Below are positions 47,910 to 60,110 of a stretch of DNA of 64,000 nucleotides, one piece after another. The translations under genes and the position numbers were made by a program. The stretch is from NCBI GenBank assembly GCA_037833965.1, contig AP031358.1, forward strand, positions 3,914,001 through 3,978,000, written 5' to 3'. The number at the start of each line of letters is the position of its first letter. Position 1 is the first letter of the stretch. The stretch is from Marchantia polymorpha subsp. ruderalis. Its lineage: Eukaryota; Streptophyta; Marchantiopsida; Marchantiales; Marchantiaceae. Under the pieces are notes generated by a model. The model did not search any database. It saw only the letters and a list, made by a program, of their open reading frames with translations, and was not told where the DNA came from.

Positions 47910-50665
47910 GAGGAAAAATAAACCACACAAAATGTGTTCACACTGTGGGGATTCGGTCTTCGTACGAACGAGACCGGGGGCTGTTCGCTTGTGCAAAAAG
48001 AAAACGAAACCGAGCGATGAGGGTCTGAAAGAGTAAAGCAATCGTTCTTAAATCCGAGTCGCGACGCGTGTTCAAGGACGAAGTACTGTAAGTAAGACTC
48101 TCTTCCTTGGCAGAAAGGCGTCGGACTCAGAGGAAGTCGCGAAGTCTGTAAAGTACAGTACAGAACTGTACCGTCCATCATCGGGAGAGGGCAGGGCCGC
48201 GGGGAAAGAACAACTCATGGCGGGCGGGCGGGCGAGGGACGTGGGACCGGAGTCGTCCGGTGGGACTCTCCGATGCGAAGGAGTCCAATCCGACGGCCGC
48301 TCCTGAGCTGGCCCGGGCTGCGGCAGAGCTGCCCGACGGAAGGGCAGGCGACGGAGAGCGTGGCGGACGGGGGAGCGGCCGGGGAGGCGGGAAGGCAGGC
48401 GGAAGGTCGGGCCGAGCCCGAGCCTGAGCGCTGATGCAGGTTCGCCGGTAGCGACTCGGGAGGGACCGGAAGCGACGGGCTGGGGCGGAGAGAAAGAGCG
48501 CCTCCTGTGAGCCAGTGGGGCAACAGGGGTTGGGGGTCGATTGAGCCGATGGGCGAGTGGCCGAGTGAGGACAAAAGGAGGCGCGAGGCTAGTGGTGGTC
48601 AAGGGGAACGAGCGCCAAGAGCTGCACGCGCTCGCTCGAAGGAGGGAGGGAGGGAGGGGAGGGAAGGGACGACGTCGGCGCCAACGCGAACCAAGAAAGA
48701 TGCGCTCAGAGCTACGCGGTAAGCGGTAAGCGCTCGGCCTCGGGGGCTCTCAATCTTCAGCACCGAGCCTCGTTCTGGCTCCCGCGCACTCCCGCACTCT
48801 CGGACCTCTCCGCTTCTTCTCGTCCTGCTCGGTCGGCTGGGGCGGCTGCCTGCCAATTTTGGGGTCACAATCAATTCGTCCGGGGATTTCCACTTCGGAC
48901 GATGGTGGCCGTCGGAGCCTCTGGGATTGTGCATTTTCGAGACGGGATAGGAGGGCGCAGGAGGGACCAAAGGAAGGAAGGAAGACGAGGATAGGAGTCA
49001 GGGGAATCCGATTCGTTTGTACTCTTCCCTTGTGCGGATGAGACGTGCGACGGACTGATGCATGGGTGCGAGTCATTAATTAATTAGTGCGAGGAGAGAG
49101 TCGAGAGTCGATAGTGAATGAGATGGTCGCGGATGTTGGGAGGGAGGGGCGAATTCGGGGAGCTGGAGAATGCTGAGCTCCGGGATGAAGTGCACTGGCG
49201 AGCAGCGCTGCCAATTCTGAGCTCCGCGGAAGCCTCTCGCGCAGTTCTTCTGCTGATTCGGTGAGGAGCTGCGGAGCAGTGGGGGACTGGCAGAGCGCCA
49301 GAGCCTTCGATCTGCAAATCCCAACTGCCGCTCGTACCAGACACGTCATGTAGAGCAGTTTGTCCGAACAATTGGCCTCACAATGTGAGCCAATCGCTCT
49401 CAGCTGTACTGTACTTCCATCTCGGTCGTTGTGGCCCCCCTCTTCCCCTCCTCCTCCTGCTCTCCGGGTAGCGCCCCATGGAGCGAGCTCGAACGGATTA
49501 TGGAATCGGGAAGCTTCTCGCTTCGTCGTGCCGCTAGAGCGCATCGGAGAATTGCGGAATCTCGCATTGAGGTGATTCTCGTAGCTCATTGATTCGTCTT
49601 CTCACACCTTGCGAGAGCTTCAGAGGCGTGAGTGAGGCAGAGCGTTGCGTTGGCTGCCCCTCTCGGCCCGCCGAGCTCACATCACATCCCATTTCATCGT
49701 CCGCCGAGGCACTTTGATGATGATGTCCGGCGATTGAAAAGAGCGGAGGTGGGAGCCCGGCATGACCTCAACCATTTGAATGTTCACAAGATTGCTTTCG
49801 GTTACTCAATTGTACCGGAATGAGTGCTGGCTCGGAACCGTCTGTGAAGATTGAGCGTCACGAAGAACGATTTGATCGGATTCCCGTCGTCGTCTGCTTT
49901 GCTTGATGTCGAGTGCTTCGAGTGGTGCGAGTCACACCTCTCGTCCCGTCCCGTCCCGTCTCGTCTCGTCTCGCAGAGCTTCCAATTCAAGCACCAGAAA
50001 GGCGCAGATCAGGTCAATTCGATGGCCGATTTCTAGAGGAGCACGACTGGGGTGGGCGGGCGTAGTTGTGTCCCTCGGTAGTTTATCAGACGCAAATGTC
50101 GGTCGGTCTTGGGCCGTGGGTGGGCTTCGAAGATCTCATTTGCTTCACTTCACGATTCTGTTCCAAGACTTGCGTGCTCACGAGGAAATGGCATGTGCTT
50201 GTGCAGGACGACGCACCGAAAGGATGCACGCTTGGACGTGTTTGAATTCCGGGCAGCGAGAGTCTGCTTCTCGGCGTCAACTGTCGTATCGATCGACGAG
50301 GGCGGCCCCTGAGAATCTGTGAGCCCTCGTAGAGTCGCTCGCTGTCTGTTTGCACTTCTCTCAGCGCATGAAAACAGCGAGCGCTCCGACCGACTCGCTT
50401 TCAGCTCGCTCACGGGCCTCGAGTGCAAGCGTTTCTTTTTCTCTTCAGTCTTCCGCCGATATCGAGGAGAATTCGACCCGAAGGTCCGCTCCAATTCGCG
50501 CAAATGTCGGGTTGCCGAGACCCTTAGGAGGAACCGAAGCTGACCTGGGAGCGGTGGGTGGCGAGATGGAGGGCGATGGCAGAAGCGGAAGAGCGTCGTG
50601 CCGTTCCAGGTTTTGAATCGGGAATGGCGGCGGCCTGATCGATCCATCCGGAGCGGATCGGAAAG
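47910..50665 (+). promoter_or_regulatory. CpG-rich upstream region of the galactosyltransferase gene
   Basis: About 2.5 kb of very GC-rich, CpG-rich DNA precedes the ATG at 50666. It contains a (GGGA)n tract at 48640-48664, (CGGG)-type runs near 48222 and a (CGTCC/CGTCT)n run near 49940-49970. Many long frames exist on both strands simply because stops are rare in GC-rich DNA; most begin at TTG or GTG. It probably contains the promoter and a long, perhaps spliced, leader with upstream ATGs. A divergent minus-strand transcript toward 47.9 kb is possible. Confidence 0.4.
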
Positions 50666-53600
50666 ATGAAGAGAAAATTAGAGTGGGGAGTGATTTTATT
50701 TACGGTCTGCGTGATTTTCGTCATCCGGTTCGGGTATCTGGAAGGCCCGAGTCAGTATTTCAATCTGGACCTCTTCTCGAAGTCTTCGATCACGAGCATC
50801 AGACTCTACTGGCCGCCGGCGCTCGGGGCGAATGGCTCGTTCGGAGGAGAGCAGCCGAGGATCGCCAGCGGGGACTCGAGAGCCCAGGCGCCGTCGGAAT
50901 CGCCCGCCGCAGTAGTGCAGGATGCGGCCTCGTCGGCCCTGAGGGTTTTAGGAGCTTGGAGTGGCCTGAAGCGCGTGTTCAATCGGTCGGATCTGGCGCA
51001 CGAGGTGATCGAGGGATTCAAGGAGGGCATTCTCGCCTGGCGAGACCTGAAGAAGTATGTGGAGGAGGGCGAGAAGGACAAGGACAAGGGCACGGAGGCC
51101 GCCGCCGCCGAAGCAGTAGTCGAGAAACGATGCCCGTACTCCGTGAGCTCGACGAATGCCTCGGAGCTCGCCAGCGATGGCGGCGTGCAGTTCCCGTGCG
51201 GCCTCGTGCTCGACTCGTCCATCACCGTGATCGCCACCGTCACTCCCGCTGGCTCGGGCGACTTTCAGTTCGAGCTTGTGGGAGCAAAGGCCTCGGGCGA
51301 CGTCGGCTCTCCGCCAGTCATTCTCCATTACAATGTGCGCATCCTCGGCGACAAGCTCACTGCCGAAGCCGTCATCATCCAGAACACTTGGACCTCGTCG
51401 TCTGCCTGGGGCGAGGAAGAGCGGTGTCCCTACGTGGACAAGCAGCCGAAGAAGAATCCAGGTTCGCTGCTTCTCGGTGCATTTTGGTTCGATTGTGTTT
51501 TTGGTAAATATTTTGATCGCCTGGAGGGAAGCTTGCGTGCTGATTTCGATGGCGTTGTGCAGTGGATGGGCTCGAGACCTGCATCGAGCAGGTCGGCAAA
51601 GCCATTACATGGAAACCTCCGCTCGAAAGAAGATCGGAGACGACCAAGTGGTCCAGTGTATTCAAGGGATCGGAGAAGTCCAAACCTTGGTTTCCGTTCT
51701 CGGAGGGAATGCCTTTTGCTGCAACGATCTGGGTTGGGTGGGAAGGGTTTCATATGACAGTGAATGGCAAACACATTTCTTCTTTCGAGTATCGGAAGGT
51801 AAAGCTCGAATTGTTTGTCCTCCGCATGAATTACGCTCTAGGATATGTTGCCTGAATGATGAGGATGGACTATCCAACACAAACATTTTGCTTGTGGTTC
51901 AGGGTCTCGAGCCATGGCTGGTGAGCAAACTGCAGGTCAAGGGGGACTTGAGAATTTCCTCCATCATCGCCACTGGGCTACCGATATCCGAAAGCGCGGA
52001 AGAGGTGGCTGGAGTGGAGTTCCTGAAGGCTCCTCCTTTACCCGGAAAATCGAAAAAGCTGAAATTGTTTATTGGTGTTTTCTCCACAACCAATAATTTC
52101 GACAGGAGAATGGCAATTCGGAGGTCGTGGATGCAGAGCGACGAAGTCCGCTCGAGTGACGTCGTCGTGCGCTTCTTTGTCGGCTTGGTATGCAAATCAC
52201 AACCCAAGCAGTATCTGGTGTAGTCCACGAGTCGAGTCATGTCACTTGACATTCGTATACTCATGCGAGTGGATTTTACATCGCACGTCTGTTGCGCTTC
52301 CTTTTCACCGTGTCACTCGAGTGTGTACATGCAATGCCGTCCATGGAGAAGCCACACCGGACTACCTGACACCGCGGACATTCGTCATGAATCTTATCGC
52401 CTTTCTAATTGAGATTTTGCAGTCAGTTTTGGCCATTGCTTCGCCGTCTGCCATTAATTGGGACAACTTTCCTGATCGGATTTCTCGTTCTGACTCTTCA
52501 AACGTGCCCTTGATTGAATTCACAGCACAAGCAGGATCAAGTCAACAAGGAGATGTGGGATGAAGCGAAGACTTATGGTGATATCCAGCTTTTGCCATTT
52601 GTGGACTATTATCATCTTATCACGTTGAAGACAATTGCAATTTGTATCTACGCTGTAGGTACACCTGTGCCTATCTCCTTACCTTTGAGTTGGCTGTAAA
52701 TGTTGGCTGAAATATCTCTGCTGACAGCATTCTACCTCGTGAAAAGCTTGTAACCGAACTGCAGGGGACATCGAAAACCCTGTTACCTTCTTCAGGTTCT
52801 TCCTGTTCTGATCACGACTTTTCTGCCTGACGAAGTGGTGCCTGACGAAGTTAGAAGTTTCTGAATTATCATGCAGACAAAGCACGTCAACGCGGACTAC
52901 GTCATGAAGACGGACGATGACAGTTTTGTGAGAATCGATGCTGTGCTTGCTGCCATCGATGGGAGACGGGCCCGGTCGAAAAGTCTTCTTCTCGGAGAAG
53001 TGGAGAAGACGAACGGCCCTGAGCGCGACATAAACAGCAAGTGGTACATTTCAGAAGCGGTACAGACATCTCCACCTCCTCACAACATCCGCAGTCACTC
53101 TTGTCCAGTCTGAGAATCCCCACAAATGGTCATTCTCGTCATAGACTTATCGAAATTGAATGTCGGGTTTAGGGTTTAGGATTCAGATGCGGCATAGTTG
53201 GACCTCGATGACCTTTGCCCCATCTTTTTACAGGAGTTTCCTGACCCCAAATACCCGCCATGGGCTCACGGACCCGGTTACGTAATCTCCAGCGACATTG
53301 CGAAATTTGTTTCCACCACGAGTGGGAAGAAGGAGTTGAAGGTGTGTTACACAGAAACATTTTGAACACATTGTTATGATGACTCTAATCTGATGACCTT
53401 TCGTCGGTCAATCCTTCGGCCAATCTGTCTTTCTTATTTGACTGTCATCAACTCTTGCAGCTCTTCAAGTTGGAGGACGTGGCGATGGGCATTTGGATCG
53501 ACGAATACCATCGAACTCAAAGACGCGCAATCGAGTACGTCGATGACGATAAGTTCGTGAGCGGAGGATGCGCGGAGAACTACATCATCGCCCACTATCA

Positions 53601-53670
53601 AAACCCGCGGCAAATGTTGTGCCTTTGGCAAGAGTTGAAGAAACACCAACGACCAGTCTGCTGCAACTGA
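50666..53670 (+). CDS. Beta-1,3-galactosyltransferase, GALT1-like (galectin + GT31 domains), seven exons
   Basis: Exons 50666-51461, 51563-51798, 51903-52187, 52526-52654, 52877-53059, 53234-53341 and 53461-53670 encode about 648 residues; all introns are GT-AG. Residues 7-24 ([18 protein letters not shown]) form a type II signal anchor. A galectin-like domain at about 155-370 includes [46 protein letters not shown] and [19 protein letters not shown]. The GT31 domain at about 385-630 includes [32 protein letters not shown] (DDD motif at 495-497, metal and UDP binding), [14 protein letters not shown] and [11 protein letters not shown]. The C terminus RPVCCN resembles that of Arabidopsis GALT1, which adds the beta-1,3-galactose of Lewis-a N-glycans in the Golgi. 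Related galectin-domain enzymes (GALT2-6) instead galactosylate hydroxyproline of arabinogalactan proteins, so the acceptor is inferred. A TTTAGGGTTTAGG telo-box-like motif lies in intron 5. Confidence 0.93.
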
Positions 53671-54843
53671 TTTTGTCCACATCACTGTACCATAAGAAGA
53701 GTCAAAGTTAGCACCGGCAACCAATTCAGATCTCACGTCCCTAGAATTAGTGCACGTACTTACTCGGGCAGCAGGGTCGATCGCGGTCAACCTTCACTGG
53801 TCCAAGAGAAAATCCGAACTTGAGGAGCTGGGATCTTACCCTGTGAAACGATTGTGGCTCCCTTTCCCAATATGGGTCTGCCTGATATAGCAGATTGTTT
53901 CACAGCCTATACAATTTGTACATACCTCGATGCAACGCGAGCTGAAAATATAGAAAATCAACCAAACCGGCTGTCTGTTCGCCTGGATTGCTCCCCTGTC
54001 TAGTTCGGACATTGTCTCGGATCTTGTTGTTATACCAATACATTGAAATATAATCAGAGTTCATGATTCTGTTTTAGACCACTACCCTCTCGGGAAGCTG
54101 CACTAGTTGCAGTACATCTGCTATATCGGGTCATGGACTTCAATAGAATGGTCTGGTCGTATGAACATCCCTCAACTGATGGCCCCACGGACGCAAAAGA
54201 GCAGATTCTCGTGAATTTTGGAGATTCCGGAATCACCGTCGGTCTTGACTGGTGATGCCTGTCATGGACGTCACTTCTCAGACTACGGCAAGAACTGAAT
54301 TTCTAGAATGGGTTGCGTGCCCGACAATCGAAAATCTGAAAAAACTTGAATTTAAACATGAGTGTCAGATCATTTTCTGCAAGGCCGTAGGCAAAGAACA
54401 TCTTTTGTTCGAGCCCTGATCCAGGGGCGCTCTTCATTAGCTTCTCAACTTCTAGAGATTGCCGCAAACATGAGAGTCATCGGCTGAGTGCAAAACTAAA
54501 AATGTGGATAGGGATGTCTGAGCCACTGAGAGGTCAAAGGCTGTCAATGTTGTAATGCTGGATTCTCTTGGTGTGACAGTGACGGCACAGTTGCAGAGGA
54601 TAAGATTTCATTAGTGAGATCTGCGGGAATAAGAAGAGGACAAACTGTCATTTGAAGCCACCCGAGCCTTTTCATCCTTACACTGTGTCCAACTCTGTTA
54701 ACAGAACCTTGACGAAAGCAGATGGAACGACACGAATCATGTCGTGAGACCATGAGACAAGGCCCGACTGGCTTCTGGTAGTAAATGGCTTTTTTCGCTG
54801 AAGAGTTTTCAGGCAATCAAAATCACGTTTCCTTCCAAATGGA
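53671..54843. other. Convergent 3' regions of the galactosyltransferase and PPR-SMR genes
   Basis: 1.17 kb between two stop codons facing each other. It should contain both 3' untranslated regions and poly(A) sites. Small frames here (for example minus 54816-54544) match nothing. No other gene seen. Confidence 0.5.
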
Positions 54844-57800
54844 TCAAACGTAATCATGAAGTCTCAGGGCATCTTTACTGTCGTGTTTTGATAGCCAGTT
54901 TACAACAAGCTCCGTTCTCGCTTGTAATTTACCAGGTCCTAATTCTGCCAGTTCCCGAAATGGCGAGCACATCTCTTCTAAATAGGCAGTGACTGCTTGC
55001 TTCACGGCACCCACACCTCTTCCCTTCGCGGCAACATATCTACCTACCCCTGGCTCATTGCTTCCCGTATGTATAACCATGGAAGTGCTATTTTCTGAAT
55101 ATTTAGCCACGTGCTCTAGCCAATCTAAGAGAGCAACTTGCGCACCACCTACAGACAAACCCCTTAAATCTAAGACAGATGTTAAACCCCTGCGGGGTCG
55201 ATTATACCAAGGCAGAAGGTCTCGTGCTTTCAACATCACGGACCGCGCTCTTCTTCGCAAGCCTCGTCTCCAAAGTGCATCCATTAATGCGTTATAAAAG
55301 GAGCGATTGGCCTCCCTATCCTTGAACGTTGCCCACTCCTCGAAGACAGACCATATTTTCTCTATAGCTTCATCCATATCGGCTTCAGGAGTCGACTCCA
55401 AACCATCTTTGAACGAAGGGGCACTGACGAGGAAAGTAGCCACCCAGCATGGTTCCCAGTCACTTGCTTGCATGGCCCTCGTCAGTGGAACCATTTCCTC
55501 CCCTGTTTCGCCCAACGCAGCGATCAAGACCCCGTAGCCTGCCACATCAGGCTCAATACCCTTACGATCCATCTCTCGGATGATGCCTGCCGCCTCCTTG
55601 TACCATCTTCCTTGTACATAAAGGTTCAGCATGGCCCCATACACAAGAGAGCCCAATTGAATATCGTCTTCCCTCATTTTCACGCACACCTGTTTTAAAA
55701 ACCATCACAGGACATCGTGTCATGAATGAACACTACTATAAACTTGACGACTTTCTTGCATATGTCAAAACAACGCAAACAGAGTGCGAACATGAAAAGC
55801 AACGCAGACAGTCCGTGTAGCGTACAGGTTCAACGACAAGTAACTCCTTTCCCTTTTATAATACGTATGCAAAATAAGCCCCATCAAAGAAAAGGCTTGA
55901 GTGCTGGAAGTGAATAGACAGCTAAAAGGACTGCGGCAATTGTCTTCAAAAACTTAAGTCCTGAAGCTGCACTGGAGCATGAAACTGTACTCATTCGTAT
56001 GTGCCTTTCGTTGAATGAAGGCCATAGACCCTGCACCCTGGCTGAGCAGTGCCAGCGTGAAGCACATGAACTTTAGGGTAAAAAAAGATAGAAATAGGAC
56101 GAAGCCGAGAAAGGACTACTTGAGAGTGGAGAAAGTCTGTATTACGATGGATTCTTTGAATCGGAGTTTTCCCGGTATCAACCGATAAGGTATCCGAAGG
56201 GTTATATAAGCCCCAGGACAAATTGCCTCAGGCTCTGGGTTTGCAAGACTAGAGAAATCATTGAGCAGCTTGGACTTCACCATCAGAGCTATGTTACGAG
56301 GCAGTTGACTTTCAACACAAAAAAGCTGAAAGAGCTGCATTCGACACAACAATTAATGGACGAGTTTCGAGTTCATGAGCTGAGGTGAGCGTGTGGAGAG
56401 ACTCTTCATGAATTTCAACCCTTCGAAATTGGACCTGAGGCGAGTGCCCAAAGAATGAACACCCAGGACGCGGAGCCCTTGAAGCTGACGAGATCAAGAG
56501 CGCTTCAAGATGAAGGTTCCGGGTAGATATCTAAATTCTAAGTTTCTCCATACATCTCCAGTTTGTATGTGAATAGATTCCGTATCGTTAAAGATGATCG
56601 ATTGCAGGGACTTCTGATTAGCTGTGGCTTCATCCTCTACTTTCGAGATTCTCTATTAGAGAATCTGGTGTCATAGAGGCGTCAAAGTTGCCTCACTACC
56701 CACAAGACGCAAAACAAATGTCACTACATCTAGATTTCTTCCAAAATGAAAGACACCGCACCTCATGTCCAAGTCTGGTCCAAGAGCAAGCGGTATAAGC
56801 GCGTATCATTGCTGTATACGTGTAAGCACTTGGAGCAACTCTTTTCTGCAGCATCTTCTTGTACAACCTGTCCGCTTTATCATATTGGCCAGCTTGCACC
56901 ATGGCACATATCAGGGAGGTAAATGTCACGGTACTTGGGCGCAACCCATTATTACACAGCTCAGAATACAGAGCTAAGCTTTCCTCATAACGCCCACCCT
57001 TGCCACTCGCTTCTATAAGGTAATTGTAGGCAATCAGCGACGGTTTTGTTGCCTGTCATTTTTACCAAACCATGCATTAGGAGCGTCCTGCAGAGACTAA
57101 TCGCATCATCTCGAAAAGAATGGTCAAATGATTCAAGGTCTAGCTTAGGAATGGTCAAACCAAAGCTGAAGCGATGTTTGTATGGACTAAGGTATAAATG
57201 TTCTACTTTGATATTCATTAAAACAAAAGATTCCTGAAAAACGAACAAGAGTAACTAACAGGGACTTGAGAACGTCAATTCTAAAGTAAAACTGACATGA
57301 CAACATGGTGCACACAATGTTCGTAAGTTTAAAATCACTGAATAGAATCGCCGTACCAGTTTGTACTCCCGAAAAACGCTGAAAGCTTGATCCAAGCAGC
57401 CAGCTTGACAGTACGCCAACAGAAGGGCATCATAGACACTTGCGCTAGGGGGTATTCCTGCAGCTCTAAGCGCTCTAAATATCTCTTCAGCCTCCTTGTA
57501 ACCTCCTGCACTTGCATGAAGCTGAATCATCTTCACCCAGGTCTGCGAAAAATATCCGTTACCTCGTCAAGATTTGTGAGCATAAAGAAGAATTCAAACG
57601 AGGGAGAGATCCAGAAGAGAGTGTCTGCTTGTCAAATTGCATCAGCAAAAAAAATACTGGTAACACCACTCAACACACATTTCCTCACAAACTGCGCACT
57701 GATATGCGACACTTCCTTGTCGGTTTCGAATGTGCAAACTCTCAGATGATTGCATTCAGCATAATGTGAGCGACTGGCAGACAATTTTCACAGAGGGATT

Positions 57801-59197
57801 GAAACGGACTGGAACATGAGGTCACACTTGAAGACAGCTTGAGCCTAAAGTTCAGACAAATCCGTCTTCAAAGCGTGAGAAAAGGCAAGTCAGTTTCTTT
57901 CCGACATTTGCAAAACACACTGCGGCAATTACCTTGCTGTATATGGTATGACCTGAGGCACGCATGGCCAAAAAAACTTCATCAGCGGCAAGGATGTCAC
58001 GAGCATCGGCACACGCTTCAATCAGTTTCAAATACGTCTTGATACCGACTTCCATACTGTTCTGCAACATACTTCGAAATACTTGAATCGCTTTTCCTAC
58101 CTGGGGGGATTTTGCTTTCAAAGCCGCAGAAATCATCTGTCAAAATCGACCGAAAAGATTCAGTACTCACCAAATTCTTAGGACGATGATGACCAGAGTA
58201 CGAAAGCTCGGACTTTTGATTTCCACGTCAAACAATTCTAGGTTAACTACGCACAAACATGGTGGACTGGGCACTACAGATCAGATTGACAACTGTACAA
58301 GAAACGCACATTGGTGATCAGCCGGATGCACTACTCGATATTTCTCTCCTTGCAGAGTATTCAGGGTAAGCCAGTGGGTTAAACCACTTGACCAGTAGAA
58401 AGATCTTCAATTACCAGTTCAAGAGTAGCACGATCCGGGAGAATTCCTTGCTTCTCCATTTGAACCATTACTTGAGAGACGTGCGAAACCAATCCAAAAT
58501 TCGAGTATGCTTCGGCCACAACGTTGTAAAACCGTAAATCTGGCTCCACATTCTCGTCCTTCATCTCGTGGAGAAGCGTGTCAACCTCACTCAGTCGTCC
58601 CTTTCTGCTCAGAACTCCGACAACCGTCGTGTAGGCCCTTAACAATGGACTCGGTTTGGCCCGCTCTGTACCGACAGAACTCACCGAATTCTCCCTAAAA
58701 CTAGTTGCACTCAGGTCTGATGAGTCAGTACAATTTTCGGGTAACAGAGGGCTTCGGCTTTTGAACACCTTGAATACATCCATGGCAAGAGTCCAGTCCC
58801 GACTTCCGACTTCCAACAAAATCTTGTTCCACTCTTCCACGCTAAGAACAGAGATCCAAGGTTGCAAAATTGCTTCCACATTGCCCCCGGCTGCGATATC
58901 TGCAATTAGGTCGAGAAAATCCCTCTTCCAGGGTCCATCCACTTTCGCAGGCGAACTAGCGGGCAAGGGCTGCAGCACAGTCTGCGATATCAATCTCCTT
59001 CCCCTGTAAACCCACCGACTCGTGCTGGCCACAGTCTTCCCATCTCCCGAAAGAGCCCTGACAATCCCAGCAGGAAGCTTCCTACTCCCGATTGCCACTC
59101 TGCCCTCGCATCTCCTCCCGCTCGCAGCTCCGAAATTCTCATTGCTGCAATGAAAAATGCTCGAAGCTACAGAGGATGCCAAATCCACCGTTGCCAT
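54844..59197 (-). CDS. PPR-SMR protein, probably organellar, five exons
   Basis: Exons 59197-58415, 58136-57933, 57542-57357, 57052-56762 and 55689-54844 join in phase 0 and give about 769 residues. The first ATG of the open frame is at 59197 (GCGATGG). The Ser/Arg-rich N terminus (MATVDLASSVASSIF...) fits a plastid or mitochondrial transit peptide. At least nine P-type pentatricopeptide repeats follow, such as PSPLLRAYTTVVGVLSRKGR, PPSASVYDALLLAYCQAG, RPSTVTFTSLICAMVQAGQ and SAYTYTAMIRAYTACSW. The last intron removes exactly the sequence needed to keep a 35-residue period (TYTAMI to VYGAML). A C-terminal SMR domain begins LDLRGLSVGGAQVALLDWLE (about 661-680) and ends PFRELAELGPGKLQARTE...VVNWLSKHD, as in plant PPR-SMR proteins (GUN1, SOT1, SVR7, pTAC2). 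Those act in organelle RNA processing or gene expression. The usual SMR TGxG is TGSN here. Which member it matches is not clear. Confidence 0.88.
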
Positions 59198-60110
59198 CGC
59201 TCTGCTCTCCGCGGGCAACCAATTCCTCGACTCGCCCTTCCCCCGTCTACATCCCCGTCGTCACCGCACGAAATTCAGCCCGCTGCAGACAGACCACCGA
59301 GATTCACCACCCACCATTGCCGGCAATCAGACCCATCACCGACTCCTCCGCCGCATCCCCTCTCTCCAGATTCCGATTCCTTTTTCCTGCCACGATCCAA
59401 TTCCTCATCCAGCACCAAACGCCTCGATCCCCACCGACCCAATCGACTGCAAATCCGACTCAAATCACTCGCTCAGCCTTCGCGAAAATTCCCAACACGC
59501 CCTCCCTCGCTCCCTCATAATCGTCCGCCCGAAAACTTTCGCTCCGCACTCGAGCTCGTGCTCGATTCCTGCACTGGCGACTCCAACGACGACCCCTCCC
59601 GAGGCTCTATCGGCAGAAATCCACGCCTCCTGCCGCTCCTGCCGTCGTCGCTGCAGTCGCGGTTGTCACGACGACGACGACGACGACGAAGACGAACAGC
59701 GACGGCCTTCGCTCGGAGGGCGCAACAACAAGATCGGGATTGCCCTGCGCCTTCTGTCCATTAAAGATTTAGGGGACGGGAGCGGGGGCTCAAGAAGCCA
59801 GCCTTCCGTTTTGCGCGGCCCGGCACCACCTTATCGGTTACGGGAGCCTCGGCGGCTCGCCTCAGCTCCGGCCGCGCGGATTTCCGCCCCCTCGATTCGT
59901 CGCTAATGTGCGCCGGATTCGTCCCAGCCTCGCCGGACGTAAGCTGCAGGCGGACGTCTCCTCGTCTGCCGAGACCGCGTTTGAGGCTCGGAGCGGATGT
60001 GGTGTGTGAGGTCGTGACACTGCTTTTATTTTGTTCTGACATAACTTTCCCAGTTATTTTCGCTTTATTCTTTATTGTTGCCAGATTTGCTTTGTAACTA
60101 AGACGGGATT
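59198..60110 (-). promoter_or_regulatory. GC-rich upstream region of the PPR-SMR gene
   Basis: Probable leader and promoter on the minus strand. A (ACG)7 run lies at 59668-59688. The plus strand is open for 249 codons from an ATG at 59157 to 59906, rich in Pro, Ser and Arg, antisense to the PPR start. I read it as a composition effect rather than a gene. Confidence 0.4.

Noticed and set aside
48072-48602. 176-codon Pro/Arg-rich minus ORF
   Set aside because: TTG start in CpG-rich DNA where all frames are open; composition only.
49903-50647. Long ORFs on both strands upstream of the galactosyltransferase
   Set aside because: Mutually overlapping frames in GC-rich leader DNA without recognisable domains.
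50683-51507. 274-codon ORF overlapping the galactosyltransferase first exon
   Set aside because: Different frame of the same GC-rich exon; the real frame carries the signal anchor and galectin domain.
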